Assembly (NCBI GenBank): GCA_009377865.1
Contig: WHTH01000005.1
Location: 47,069-111,068, forward strand
DNA from: Pseudonocardiaceae bacterium
Lineage (GTDB): Bacteria; Actinomycetota; Actinomycetes; Mycobacteriales; Pseudonocardiaceae
Length of the DNA: 64,000 nt
Direction: 5' to 3'
Below the pieces are notes generated by a model. The model saw nothing but the letters and a program-made list of their open reading frames with translations, was not told where the DNA came from and did no database searches. A program made the position numbers and the translations under genes. Positions 17,187 to 25,173 of the stretch are shown here, in pieces. Every line of letters starts with the position of its first letter. The stretch's first letter is position 1.

Positions 17187-17349
17187 CCGAGGGCCGTTCG
17201 CAACGGCATCCCAGTCGAGCTACGGCTGGGTCCCCTGAACCCTGTCGGCTGGAGGTCCTGCTCGTCAGCTACAGCCCTACTCCAGTAACCCAGTGATAGT
17301 GCCCGTGCCACCGGCCATCGTGCAGTCGAGCGCGAACGGGATCCACGGT

Positions 17350-17365
17350 GCATATCGTAGTATGC
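17350..17365 (+). promoter_or_regulatory. Inverted repeat over the vapBC2 -10 region
   Basis: GCATA (17350-17354) and TATGC (17361-17365) flank and partly cover a TAGTAT -10 box at 17358-17363. The vapB2 ATG follows 9 nt later. This fits an antitoxin-toxin autorepression operator on a nearly leaderless transcript. Confidence 0.45.
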
Positions 17366-17372
17366 TTGCCCT

Positions 17373-17615
17373 ATGGCTGGTACCACACGGATCACGGTCA
17401 CCCTTCCTGCGGAACAGGTCGCAGAGCTCCGAAGGTTGACCGATAACGTCTCGGGTTACGTGGCAGAGGCGGTGACTCGCCAGATTCGCCACCAGCTCCT
17501 CGCCGAGGAGCTACGCCAGTACCAGGCGGAGCATGGCGCATTCACCGATGATGAGCGGGCCGCAGCGCGCGCCAGGATCGTCCACGCCACCGGTCAAGGC
17601 TCGGACGCCGCGTGA
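17373..17615 (+). CDS. vapB: Ribbon-helix-helix antitoxin of the second vapBC module
   Basis: An 80-residue protein with an N-terminal ribbon-helix-helix (TTRITVTLPAEQVAELRRLTDNVSGYVAEAVTRQIR) and a polar C-terminal part for toxin binding. It starts downstream of a palindromic promoter and overlaps the toxin GTG by 4 bp. Confidence 0.8.
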   Translation: MAGTTRITVTLPAEQVAELRRLTDNVSGYVAEAVTRQIRHQLLAEELRQYQAEHGAFTDDERAAARARIVHATGQGSDAA

Positions 17616-18013
17616 CAGCAGTCTTTCACGCGGTCGTCCTCGACTCCGAAGGGCTGTCCGGCTGGATCCGCCGGGACCGCGCAGTGATGGCGACGCTGCA
17701 GGAGCTCTTCGACATGGGCGCGGATCTCGTCGTCTCCGCGAATATCATCATCGAGGTCACCCACGCCAAGGCGGACATGCCCCGCGTGAACTGGCTGCTC
17801 TCGCAGGTCCACACCGAACCCGTGACGAAGTCGGCGGCGAAGGCTGCGGCGCGACTGCTCGCCGACGCCGGCTTGCATGGCCACGAACATGCGATCGACG
17901 CCACCGTTGCGGAAGCGGCACTACGCCAGTCGACCCCGGTCGCGATCCTCACGTCCGATGCCGACGACATGCGCATGCTCTGCGGGCGTCGCGTGCACCT
18001 CATCGTCCTGTGA
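17612..18013 (+). CDS. vapC: PIN-domain toxin of the second vapBC module
   Basis: A 133-residue PIN-like nuclease. Acidic residues are in LDSEGLS near residue 10, the NIIIEV glutamate near 48, HAIDATVAEAAL near 94 and LTSDADDMRML near 115. The domain differs in sequence from the VapC at 6353, so the modules are not recent duplicates. GTG 17612 lies within the antitoxin stop. Confidence 0.8.
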   Translation: MTAVFHAVVLDSEGLSGWIRRDRAVMATLQELFDMGADLVVSANIIIEVTHAKADMPRVNWLLSQVHTEPVTKSAAKAAARLLADAGLHGHEHAIDATVAEAALRQSTPVAILTSDADDMRMLCGRRVHLIVL

Positions 18014-18041
18014 GACAGCACAGGCTTCTCTGGGTAAGCCC

Positions 18042-18164
18042 GGCGGGCCGGCTTGTTGAACTGTTCGACAAGCTCCACGACCTCGCGGACCCGGCCGAGG
18101 TGGTACGGCTCGCAGCCCGCTGCGACGTTGACTTCCTGCCGCCCGGGTCGGTGGACGGCGCCGA
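18042..18164 (+). pseudogene. Possible cupin protein C-terminal remnant
   Basis: The frame reads GRLVELFDKLHDLADPAEVVRLAARCDVDFLPPGS, which resembles the C-terminal tail of actinobacterial cupin proteins. No cupin barrel precedes it. It directly follows the vapBC2 module, so the rest of the gene appears to have been lost there. Confidence 0.3.
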
Positions 18165-18592
18165 CTGGCCCTCGGGAATCACCGCGCTGTCGCTCAGCCC
18201 TGGGGGCGCGGGCGGGTCCGCGGCGTCCGTGAGGACGAGCCGGAGGTGCTCAGCGCGTGACCGCGCCCCGGCCTCGGCGCGCCGCCGGGCACGGTGCAGG
18301 TACTGCCCTCGGCGCCGTACTGTTCGAGTCGACCGAGCTGGTGCCGGGACACACCCTCGGCCAGAGCTTCGACTCCCCGAGCCGACTAGCCGCGGTGGCC
18401 GTCCTGCTGGCCGTCGACGGGGCCGAGCGGCCGGTTGCGAGATGCCCTTCGGCGCGGGGAGCCGGACGGCGCGGTGGTACCTCGCCGGGCTCGGCCACGC
18501 GGTACATGGATGAGCGGTCGTCGGGTCGGCGACGTGGAGCTGTCCCCGCCGACCACGGACTACCTCAGGCGGGTGCTGAACACCACGCACGA
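18165..18592. other. Non-coding or degraded stretch
   Basis: About 430 bp between the vapBC2 scar and the hairpin repeats. Open frames on both strands have no domain I recognise and the composition of out-of-frame GC-rich DNA. The stretch is best described as degraded sequence. Confidence 0.4.
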
Positions 18593-18671
18593 CCTCAAAC
18601 CCCGTTTCGGTTCCAAACCGGGCCGGCTACACGCCTCAAACCCCGTTTCGGTTCCAAACCGGGGCGGCTAC
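18593..18671. repeat. Two tandem 38-bp repeats, each a hairpin
   Basis: Copies at 18593-18630 and 18634-18671 differ at one base. Each contains a GTTTCGGTTCCAAACC core that folds with CCCC and GGGG arms. On the minus strand the stem is followed by TTTGAGG. They lie just past the 3' end of the minus-strand gene at 18705, so they look like a duplicated terminator. Short GGCTAC tandem repeats follow at 18666-18697. Confidence 0.6.
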
Positions 18672-18704
18672 CCGGCTACCTGGCTACCTGGCTACGGGGG
18701 TCGG

Positions 18705-19256
18705 TCAACCTCCGACGGCCCGGGACGATCCGCTGATCCGGCCCCACGGCTTGTAGACGGCCAGGATCGTCGCGATGACAAGGGCGGTGGACGACACGAC
18801 GGGTGGGAAGACCAGCCCGCTGAGGTCGACCGTGGCCGGTTCGCCGTCGAGTTGCGGACCGAACTCGGCCGCCTCCTGGAGGCCCGGTCGCAGCAGCACC
18901 ACGATCAGCACGACGAGCACGATGTTCAGCACCAGCTTGACCGCCACCCACCAGTACCTCAGCAGCCCGTGGTGGGTGCCGAGCCCCAGGACGACACCGC
19001 TCGCCAGGCAGGTCAGACCGGACGTGGTGAGCGGCCAGATCAGCAGCGGCATCGCCTGGTAGCACAGCGCGGCGGTGCCGGGGTCGGAGGTGAGCAGGCC
19101 GGTGAAGACGAGCACGGCGAGCATCACGTCGAGGCCGATCCACGCCCCCGCGGCCACGATGTGGACCACCAGGGCCGCTTTCCTGGCCTTCGGCCGCAGC
19201 CGACGACCTCGAGGGTCCCGTGTGGGGGCGGGCCGGTTCAGCGTCGACATCGTCAT
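18705..19256 (-). CDS. Four-helix membrane protein (DUF2269-like)
   Basis: A 183-residue protein with a basic N-terminus and about four membrane helices. The first, ALVVHIVAAGAWIGLDVMLAVLVFTGL, carries the His and Trp-Ile-Gly pattern seen in small haem-copper-like or DUF2269 membrane proteins. Function unknown. A GAGG site precedes ATG 19256. It lies 28 bp downstream of another membrane gene on the same strand, so the two are probably co-transcribed. Confidence 0.6.
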   Translation of the reverse strand: MTMSTLNRPAPTRDPRGRRLRPKARKAALVVHIVAAGAWIGLDVMLAVLVFTGLLTSDPGTAALCYQAMPLLIWPLTTSGLTCLASGVVLGLGTHHGLLRYWWVAVKLVLNIVLVVLIVVLLRPGLQEAAEFGPQLDGEPATVDLSGLVFPPVVSSTALVIATILAVYKPWGRISGSSRAVGG

Positions 19257-19284
19257 CCACCTCGCTCGAACGACTCGTCAGGGC

Positions 19285-19683
19285 TCAGCGCCCGTCAGCG
19301 GTCAGCTGACGGGTGGGTTGCGGACGCAGCGCCGCAGCCACGCCGGTCACCATCGCCACGACCACGCCGCCCATCTGGATCACGGTGCCGGCGAACGGCA
19401 CGATGTCGGCGGGATCGGCCAGGCGTTCCAGGGTGGTGTCATAGAAGACGAAGGCACCCACGGTGATAGCCAGGCACAGCGCCGCGCCGATCAGCGGGAC
19501 CCACCGCTGGCGCTGCAGCAACACCACGGCCGCCGCGGCGGCCAGCAACACGATCACTCCGGGCGGGAAGGGCTGGAACTCGGGCATCCCGGCCACGAGC
19601 AGGATGATGAAACCGGCGCACGCCACGACCAAGCTGGCGACGTGAATCCGCGCGGCAGGGGAGAGCAGCTCACTTCTCGTCAT
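19285..19683 (-). CDS. Small membrane protein, function unknown
   Basis: A 132-residue protein with four predicted helices (near residues 13-32, 40-57, 62-83 and 97-118). A GAGGAC ribosome site precedes ATG 19683. It is the promoter-proximal member of a two-gene membrane operon with the gene at 18705. Confidence 0.6.
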   Translation of the reverse strand: MTRSELLSPAARIHVASLVVACAGFIILLVAGMPEFQPFPPGVIVLLAAAAAVVLLQRQRWVPLIGAALCLAITVGAFVFYDTTLERLADPADIVPFAGTVIQMGGVVVAMVTGVAAALRPQPTRQLTADGR

Positions 19684-19881
19684 GATGTCCTCTTCTGTGA
19701 CGGATCTGGATCGATGTCACGAATCGTGGCGACCGCCACCGGTTCCCGCGTCCCGCACCGGTCGGCTTCTCTGCTGCGCTCGGTGAGGTAGGTGCCCCAT
19801 CGCGGGTACGACCGGAGGAGTACGACCGGGCAGGCCTGGAAGCGGACGCCGAGCACCGGCGCACTGGCTACGGTGACGCCC

Positions 19882-20049
19882 ATGCGCAAGGTGTCGCGGC
19901 CGGGTTGGTGGGCGGGACTGCTGCCCACCCTCGTCCTGCCGCTCGCCGGGTCAGCGGCGCGATGATCAAGCTAGCCGTCCGGGACCGAGCCCAACTGGTC
20001 GTGCTGGCTTACGAGAGCGGTCTGGTCCGCCCGGGCTGGGTAACCTGAC
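19882..20049 (+). pseudogene. Signal-peptide-like fragment joined to a LuxR response-regulator tail
   Basis: From ATG 19882, 27 codons read like an export signal (MRKVSRPGWWAGLLPTLVLPLAGSAAR) and stop. In another frame, from about 19950 to 20049, the sequence reads VSGAMIKLAVRDRAQLVVLAYESGLVRPG, a good match to the end of NarL/LuxR regulators. The receiver and most of the helix-turn-helix are absent. The segment therefore appears to be two unrelated remnants fused by deletion. Confidence 0.45.
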
Positions 20050-20109
20050 GTCGGCGGGGGAGCGCGCCTCGACGTACGGCCGCCGCGCTCCGGAATGAAG
20101 GATGCACCC

Positions 20110-21552
20110 ATGGCCATGGCGGCAACTCATCAGCCCCAGGTGCTCGTCGCTGGCGCGGGCCCTGCGGGTCTGGTGGCGGGGATCGCGTTGGCCCGGTACG
20201 GGATCGGCGTGCTGGTGGTGGAGAAACGGGCGGCGATATCGACGCTCTCGCGAGCGCTGGTGATCAGTACCCGGAACATGGAGATCCTGCGTGCGTGGGG
20301 GCTCGAGGCGGCGGTACGGGCCGGGGCCGCCGAGGTCGAACCGTGCGGCTGGGTGACATCCACTCTCGCCTCGGGGGAGGGCGTGGAGATCCCGCTCGGC
20401 TATCCGACCACGGCCGAGGCCGCCGCGGTGAGCCCGACCCGGCCCGCATGGGCGCCACAGGACCACCTCGAGCCGCTGCTGCTCGAGCAGTTGCGCAGCC
20501 TCCCGTCCGCGCAGGTGCGCTTCGACGCCGAGCTGATCGGTATCGAGCAGGACGACGATGGTGTTCGCGCCGTAGTCGGTGATCGCGCGTCGGGGGACAC
20601 CCAGTACGTGTGCGCGGAGTTCGTGATCGGCGCGGACGGGGCACCCAGCGCGGTCAGGGCGCTGTTGGGCATCCGGCTGGAAGGGCCGGACGATCTCGCG
20701 GAGTATCACGGCATCCAGTTCTCAGCCCCGCTCACCGGACTGCTCGGCGCCCGCCGCTACGGGATCAACGTCGTCACCCATCCGGACGCCGCTGCCGTAA
20801 TCGCGCCGCGCGGGCTCGGGGACCGCTGGACCCTCGCGCGGGAGTGGCGGCCGGGGCAGGTCCGGCTGGTCGACGCCACCGAGAACGATATCGCGCGCCT
20901 GATCAGCACCGCCGCGGGCGTGCCCCACGTGCGCCCGCGGATCGAGCGAGTCAGTGCCTTCTCCTTCGCCGCGCAGCTCGCCGACCGCTACCGCGTGGGC
21001 CGCGGCTTCGTCGTCGGCGATGCCGCGCACCGGATGACCCCGCGCGGCGGCACCGGCATGAACACGGCCATCCAGGACGCCTACGACCTCGGCTGGAAGC
21101 TCGCGTGGGTTCTGCGCGGCTGGGCCGGGCCCGACCTGCTGGCCTCCTACGAGGCCGAACGCCGGCCAGCCGGCCGGCACAACGTCGAACGGTCCGGCGA
21201 CCCGGGAGGGGCGCGACGGACGGCGGTGGCGGAGCTGCCCCACGACCTCAACGGCCGCTTGGCGCACCACTGGCTGCTGCGCAGGGGCTGTGCGGTCTCC
21301 ACCCTTGACCTGCTCGAAGACGGGCTCACCCTGCTCGCTGCCGACGACGAGGCAGGCTGGGACGCGGCGGCGGCGACGCTCGACACGCGGGTTCCGGTCG
21401 CCGCCCACCCGGTCGGCACATCCGTTGCTGCCGGCATCGGCGTCGCATCAGGTGGCGCGGTGCTGCTGCGCCCCGATGGCCAGCTCGCCGCGAACTGGCC
21501 GGACCCAACCGTGCCCCCAGCGGCGGAGCTCGCCCACCTCGGGCTGCGGTAG
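20110..21552 (+). CDS. FAD-dependent aromatic monooxygenase (PheA/TfdB family)
   Basis: A 480-residue flavoprotein hydroxylase. It has the FAD-binding GAGPAGLVAG near residue 15, the internal FVIGADGAPSAVR motif, and the second FAD motif VGDAAHRMTPRGGTGMNTAIQDAYDLGWKLAWVL near residue 300. A thioredoxin-like C-terminal part follows, as in polyketide and phenolic hydroxylases. It would use NAD(P)H and oxygen to hydroxylate an aromatic substrate. I start at ATG 20110 because GAAGG lies 9 nt upstream; an in-frame ATG at 20095 is possible. No pathway genes are adjacent. Confidence 0.85.
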   Translation: MAMAATHQPQVLVAGAGPAGLVAGIALARYGIGVLVVEKRAAISTLSRALVISTRNMEILRAWGLEAAVRAGAAEVEPCGWVTSTLASGEGVEIPLGYPTTAEAAAVSPTRPAWAPQDHLEPLLLEQLRSLPSAQVRFDAELIGIEQDDDGVRAVVGDRASGDTQYVCAEFVIGADGAPSAVRALLGIRLEGPDDLAEYHGIQFSAPLTGLLGARRYGINVVTHPDAAAVIAPRGLGDRWTLAREWRPGQVRLVDATENDIARLISTAAGVPHVRPRIERVSAFSFAAQLADRYRVGRGFVVGDAAHRMTPRGGTGMNTAIQDAYDLGWKLAWVLRGWAGPDLLASYEAERRPAGRHNVERSGDPGGARRTAVAELPHDLNGRLAHHWLLRRGCAVSTLDLLEDGLTLLAADDEAGWDAAAATLDTRVPVAAHPVGTSVAAGIGVASGGAVLLRPDGQLAANWPDPTVPPAAELAHLGLR

Positions 21553-21743
21553 CGGAGTCTTGCCAGGTCCGGATGAAGCACACGCAAACGACGCTGGTGG
21601 TACGTCGCTATGCGTACGGCTGGTCGAGTTGTTACGCCGCCCGGCGCAGGCCAGCTTCCGCATGGCGTGGGATGTGCCGATCGGATCGCTCGACCACGCT
21701 GATCGGTCATGACGGCCTCGCTTCTTTCTCCGCCGGTACCGGC

Positions 21744-22257
21744 ATGCGCCCTGGGCGCTGGTGCATCGACACCGCCAGCTCCCGGCTGGGTGTCGAGGTG
21801 CGCGTGGCGGGACTGACCACCGTGCGCGGCCACTTCCGCCAAGTGACCGGATCGATCGACGTCGGTAGGGACCCGTTGGACAGCACGATCGCTGTCGACG
21901 TCGCAACCGCCTCGCTGAGCCGCCGGCAGCAGCTACTGGGACGCGGTGCTCACCGGTGCCGGGCTGGTAGACGCCACCGCCAACCCGGTGATCCACTTCG
22001 CGTCGACGTGGTTGCGGCCCGGCGACGGTGGCATGCGCGTCGACGGGCGGTTGGTCACAAAGACCGGCGGGTTGGAGCTGACCTTGAGCCTCGCGGAGCC
22101 GGCCGCGCTCGCGCCCGGGCGGGTGGGGTTCCGCGTCCGCGGTTCGCTACCGAGCAGCCGAGCGGCGCGCCTGCTCGCGCACCCCGGCGTGGAGCGGCTC
22201 CTCGACCCGAACATGCGCCTGGACCTCATCGTGGAGGCTTTGGCACCAGCGAGCTGA
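21744..22257 (+). pseudogene. YceI-family protein, frameshifted
   Basis: The first part from ATG 21744 reads PGRWCIDTASSRLGVEVRVAGLTTVRGHFRQVTGSIDV, matching YceI lipocalin-like proteins that bind polyisoprenoids. Near 21920 an extra base appears to have been inserted in a C-rich spot. The next frame continues AGSSYWDAVLTGAGLVDATANPVIHFAS to a normal end. Without the indel this would be a ~170-residue protein. Confidence 0.65.
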
Positions 22258-22373
22258 CAGCCAGCCGCCGGGCACGCTGGCGTCACAGTCCTGGCAATCG
22301 GCGGCGGCGCGGCGGTCGGCTACCCGACGACGGCACCCAGGCGGCTTCTTCCGCGATGGGCAACCCGTTGCGT

Positions 22374-22389
22374 GGTAGCAGCTGCTACC
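22374..22389. repeat. Perfect 16-bp palindrome
   Basis: GGTAGCAGCTGCTACC is self-complementary and lies 3 bp beyond the DUF397 stop. It may act as a short terminator stem or an operator. Confidence 0.4.
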
Positions 22390-22391
22390 GC

Positions 22392-22598
22392 CTACGCGAG
22401 GTCGTCGAACTCGCCGGCCTTGACGCCCTTGATGTAGGCGTCCATCTCGGCGCGGGTGAAGAACACGACCCCGGCATCGGGGGTCTTGCTGTTGCGCATG
22501 GCGATCCGGCCATCGTCCAGCGGCGCGACCTCGACGCATGCTCCGGTGCCGTTGCTGAAGCTGGATGTGCGCCATGCGGCTTCGAGCAGATCACGCAT
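22392..22598 (-). CDS. DUF397 protein
   Basis: A 68-residue DUF397 domain: WRTSSFSNGTGACVEVAP near the start and RNSKTPDAGVVFFTRAEMDAYIKGVKAGEFD after it. These small proteins nearly always sit beside an XRE-DUF5753 regulator in actinobacteria and are thought to act with it, in developmental or toxin-antitoxin-like roles. The start overlaps the regulator gene by 8 bp, so the two are coupled. Confidence 0.88.
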   Translation of the reverse strand: MRDLLEAAWRTSSFSNGTGACVEVAPLDDGRIAMRNSKTPDAGVVFFTRAEMDAYIKGVKAGEFDDLA

Positions 22599-23460
22599 GG
22601 TCGCCTCCTTTCCTGCGGTACTCCTCCAGTATGGCAGCCAGCAGCTCGGCGGAGTGAGTAGCGTCCAGCGCAGGTTGGCGCAGGTCGTCGAACATGTTGA
22701 CCATCGAGGCGACGTCGCCCTCGTCGCTGATCATGTACCCACCGAGCGGACCGTCGAAGTAGCCCAGCGGCGGGTCGGCCGTGGGATCGGCGAAGTGCAA
22801 CACGGTGAAGTTGCTCGCGATGCCCGCGTGGTGGCCCTGGGTCGCGGGCAGCACCTGGATCGTGACGTTATCTGCGCTCGCGGCATCCAGCAGCCGTTCG
22901 AGCTGGGCCGTCATCACGCCGGGGGTACCGACCTCCAGCCGCAGCGCGGCCTCGCAGATCACGGCGTGCAGCCGCAGTGGATCGGGACCGGTGAGGCGCT
23001 GCTGGCGCTGCATCCGGGCAGCGACCCGGTTGTCGACAGCGCTCGCCGCGACCACGTGGTGCGCCGCGACGTGGGTGGCGCGGGCGTACTCCTCGGTCTG
23101 CAACAGGCCGTCGATGATGACCGGTTGAAAGCTCGTCTCCGCGACCGCGTCCTCCTCGAAGCTGACGAATGGCCGGAACCGGTCGGGCAGGCCATAGATC
23201 ACCCACTGGCCGGCTCCCCGCCCGGACTCGTCGCGCAGCTGCTCCAGCCCTTTGCGCACGTCGACCGGTGCGCGGAGCTCGGCCAGCAGGCACACCAGGT
23301 CCGACTTGCTGATCTTCGTCTTGCCGCGTTCCCAGTTGACCAGCGTCGTGTGGGTGCGACCGATCGCCGCACCGATATCGCCTTGGGTGCGCCCGGTGGC
23401 CTCCCGCAACCGCCGCAGCTCCGCGCCCAGCCGCCGCAGCGGCGCTGACGACCCAGCCAT
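22591..23460 (-). CDS. XRE regulator with DUF5753 (Scr1 type)
   Basis: A 289-residue protein with an N-terminal helix-turn-helix (RRLREATGRTQGDIGAAIGRTHTTLVNWERGKTKIS). A C-terminal DUF5753 domain starts near residue 90 and includes IDGLLQTEEYARA and VLPATQGHHAGIASNFTVL. ATG 23460 has GGGGAGG upstream. It forms a coupled pair with the DUF397 gene. A long inverted repeat lies 40-85 bp upstream, between this gene and a divergent small gene, and is the likely operator. Confidence 0.88.
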   Translation of the reverse strand: MAGSSAPLRRLGAELRRLREATGRTQGDIGAAIGRTHTTLVNWERGKTKISKSDLVCLLAELRAPVDVRKGLEQLRDESGRGAGQWVIYGLPDRFRPFVSFEEDAVAETSFQPVIIDGLLQTEEYARATHVAAHHVVAASAVDNRVAARMQRQQRLTGPDPLRLHAVICEAALRLEVGTPGVMTAQLERLLDAASADNVTIQVLPATQGHHAGIASNFTVLHFADPTADPPLGYFDGPLGGYMISDEGDVASMVNMFDDLRQPALDATHSAELLAAILEEYRRKGGDHA

Positions 23461-23501
23461 GCCTGCCTCCCCGTGTAGTGTCCATACACGCACGATCTGC
23501 A

Positions 23502-23544
23502 CATCAAAGATTCACTCGGATGAGGACTCACGATCTTTGATGTC
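23502..23544. promoter_or_regulatory. 11-bp inverted repeat between divergent genes
   Basis: ACATCAAAGAT (23502-23512) and ATCTTTGATGT (23534-23544) are perfect complements separated by 21 bp. The AT-rich arms stand out in this GC-rich DNA. The position upstream of the XRE gene and a divergent small gene suits an operator, with arms two helical turns or more apart. Confidence 0.6.
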
Positions 23545-23628
23545 AAGCTCCAGCGTGTGCGGCACACTAGCGCATGCGGGACGCGGGCATCACACAGCGA
23601 CACCCGTCTCCTGCCGGGAGGGAGCATC

Positions 23629-23967
23629 ATGACCACACAAGAAAGCTCGAACATCGTGGATCTGCCCGGCCCGCTGTGCGGCGAGGCGGAGTTCGCCGAA
23701 CTGCTCTAGAGCCTGGTCGCTGACTACGCTCCGCGGGTGTTCGCCGTCGTGCAGGAACTGGGAGACCGGGCGGACGGCTGGATCGCAGCGTGGGGCATCG
23801 CCTTCGATGACCATGCCGAGGTGATCGGCGTCGACGGTGGCGTCCGGCTCAGCGTCGGGACGCCCGAGCGCGCATTGGCCGGCTTCGGTCGCTGCCCTCA
23901 CTTGACCGCACGAGTGGTTTGGGGCAACGCCGATGCCCGGACCCCTGTCGACCCCGTCGCCTCGTAG
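23629..23967 (+). pseudogene. Small actinobacterial protein interrupted by an in-frame TAG
   Basis: ATG 23629 has a strong GGGAGG site. After 26 codons (ending EAEFAELL) there is a TAG at 23707-23709. The same frame continues SLVADYAPRVFAVVQELGDRADGWIAAWGIAFDDHAEVIGVDGGVRLSVGTPERALAGF to TAG 23965-23967. The second part has the composition of a real protein and joins smoothly to the first, giving a 112-codon gene with one nonsense codon. Reinitiation at GTG 23737 could make a shorter product. Such proteins are often found near DUF397/XRE pairs, but their function is unknown. Confidence 0.6.
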
Positions 23968-24039
23968 GTGTCATCGTCATTCGGTGGCGGTTAGTATCAA
24001 ACCGGATACTCGCAGTGAAAGGTAGCAGGGTCATGCCCG

Positions 24040-24186
24040 GTGTCCGGTTCGCAGATGATCCGCTGGTCTCGGTGTCTGCCCAGTTCTTCAGGTAGAGCAC
24101 CTCGTCCGGCTGGGTCGCGACCCACACCCGACCGCGTGTCCGCACGACACCGTCGAGCAGCACGTCGAGTGCGTCGTGCAGCCGCT
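24040..24186 (-). pseudogene. CobW-type GTPase, C-terminal remnant
   Basis: The minus strand reads RLHDALDVLLDGVVRTRGRVWVATQPDEVLYL, matching the C-terminal domain of CobW/COG0523 metal chaperones. The GTPase domain is absent. Upstream it is joined, in a different frame, to a permease fragment. Confidence 0.5.
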
Positions 24187-24278
24187 CCGGCGAACCGCGC
24201 CGCGAAGCCGCGCCCGAAAGCCCCGGTCTGCAGCGCGATCAGCTTGACGTCGACCGCGGGCCCCACAACCAGGAACAC
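24187..24278 (-). pseudogene. Permease (DUF318-like) C-terminal remnant
   Basis: The frame beginning at 24278 reads FLVVGPAVDVKLIALQTGAFGRGFAARFAG, a helix typical of the C-terminal part of DUF318-type permeases often found with COG0523 proteins. Only about 30 codons remain. Confidence 0.4.
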
Positions 24279-24344
24279 CAGACGTCGCCGGGAAGCGCCT
24301 GGGCGGGATGCCCGACGGATACGGCATCGCCCTCGACCTCGGCC

Positions 24345-24613
24345 GTGACTCCTCGCCCGGGTGCCGAGCCGAAACCGGTGGCCGCCGGGATCGCGAGGCT
24401 TGCCTCGCCGAACTCGTCGGGGCCGCGCCGGCCGCGGTCAGTCAGCATCTCGCGAAGCTCCGGCTGGCCGGCCTGGTCCGCGGCCGCCGCGAGGGGACCT
24501 TCGTGTACTACTCCGCCGCCGACGTCCACGTTCGCCAACTACTGACCGAAGCCTTCAGCCACGCCGGCACCGCGGACCGGGAGCACGCCGATCACGACAT
24601 CCCGACGCGGTGA
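24345..24613 (+). pseudogene. ArsR/SmtB-family metalloregulator with internal deletion
   Basis: From GTG 24345 the sequence reads TPRPGAEPKPVAAGIARLA, an ArsR-like N-terminus. It then jumps in another frame to LVGAAPAAVSQHLAKLRLAGLVRGRREGTFVYYSAADVHVRQLLTEAFSHA, the recognition helix and C-terminal part. About 20 codons around helices 2-3 appear to be missing. With the CobW and permease remnants beside it, this looks like a lost zinc-homeostasis locus. Confidence 0.55.
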
Positions 24614-24624
24614 CACGGATCAGG

Positions 24625-24945
24625 TCAGAAGAGCCCGAGCACGAGGTTCAGCGCGTGATCGATCTCGTGCTGCTCCTCAGGACTGACGCGCCCGACGTAA
24701 CGTCCGAGACGCCGCTGCGGGTCAATGGCCTGAAGCTGTTCGAGCAGCACCCTGCTGCGCTGCCCCTCGATCCCGATCTCCGGGTGGAACGAGCTGGTCC
24801 AGGAACCGGTCGAGGTCGGTGCCGCGATGACGGTGGAGAGCATCAGCGCGTCGCTCTGCACCAGCACCGCGTAGCGGCGACCTCGTTGCTCGTGACCGCG
24901 GGCTTGGGGGTTCGCGCGGAGCTGGTAGATGTCACCACGCTTCAT
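24625..24945 (-). CDS. mazF: MazF/PemK-family toxin
   Basis: A 106-residue endoribonuclease toxin of the PemK/MazF fold: MKRGDIYQLRANPQARGHEQRGRRYAVLVQSDAL at the N-terminus, STVIAAPTSTG, then SRVLLEQLQAIDPQRRLGR with the conserved QLQAID segment. I start at ATG 24945, where the fold begins. The gene overlaps the 3' end of the antitoxin gene by 14 bp. Confidence 0.88.
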   Translation of the reverse strand: MKRGDIYQLRANPQARGHEQRGRRYAVLVQSDALMLSTVIAAPTSTGSWTSSFHPEIGIEGQRSRVLLEQLQAIDPQRRLGRYVGRVSPEEQHEIDHALNLVLGLF

Positions 24946-25165
24946 CGGCACCCATGTCTTCCCGAGCGGCACGAACCGCTGCCTGGTACTCGGGGTCGTC
25001 CCGCAACGCGGCGGACTCCGCGCGAAGCTGGTCTCGGAGGTGTTGGCGGTACGCGGCATGGATGGCTGTGACCACCGCGGCGTTGCGCGACCCCGCCTGC
25101 TCCGCGAGGGCTGCCAGCTCACGCTCGGTGTCACCGTCGACCCGGATGCTCATGGTGGTGGACAC
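24932..25165 (-). CDS. mazE: Ribbon-helix-helix antitoxin of the MazF module
   Basis: A 77-residue protein with an N-terminal ribbon-helix-helix (MSIRVDGDTERELAALAEQAGSRNAAVVTAIHAAYRQHL) and an acidic C-terminal tail (PEYQAAVRAAREDMGADEAW) that should block MazF. AT-rich inverted repeats lie just upstream of its start. Confidence 0.82.
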   Translation of the reverse strand: MSTTMSIRVDGDTERELAALAEQAGSRNAAVVTAIHAAYRQHLRDQLRAESAALRDDPEYQAAVRAAREDMGADEAW

Positions 25166-25173
25166 ACCGAAAC

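Noticed and set aside
18593..18671. CRISPR-like repeats
   Set aside because: Only two copies with a 3-bp gap, no spacers and no cas genes; the units fold like terminators.
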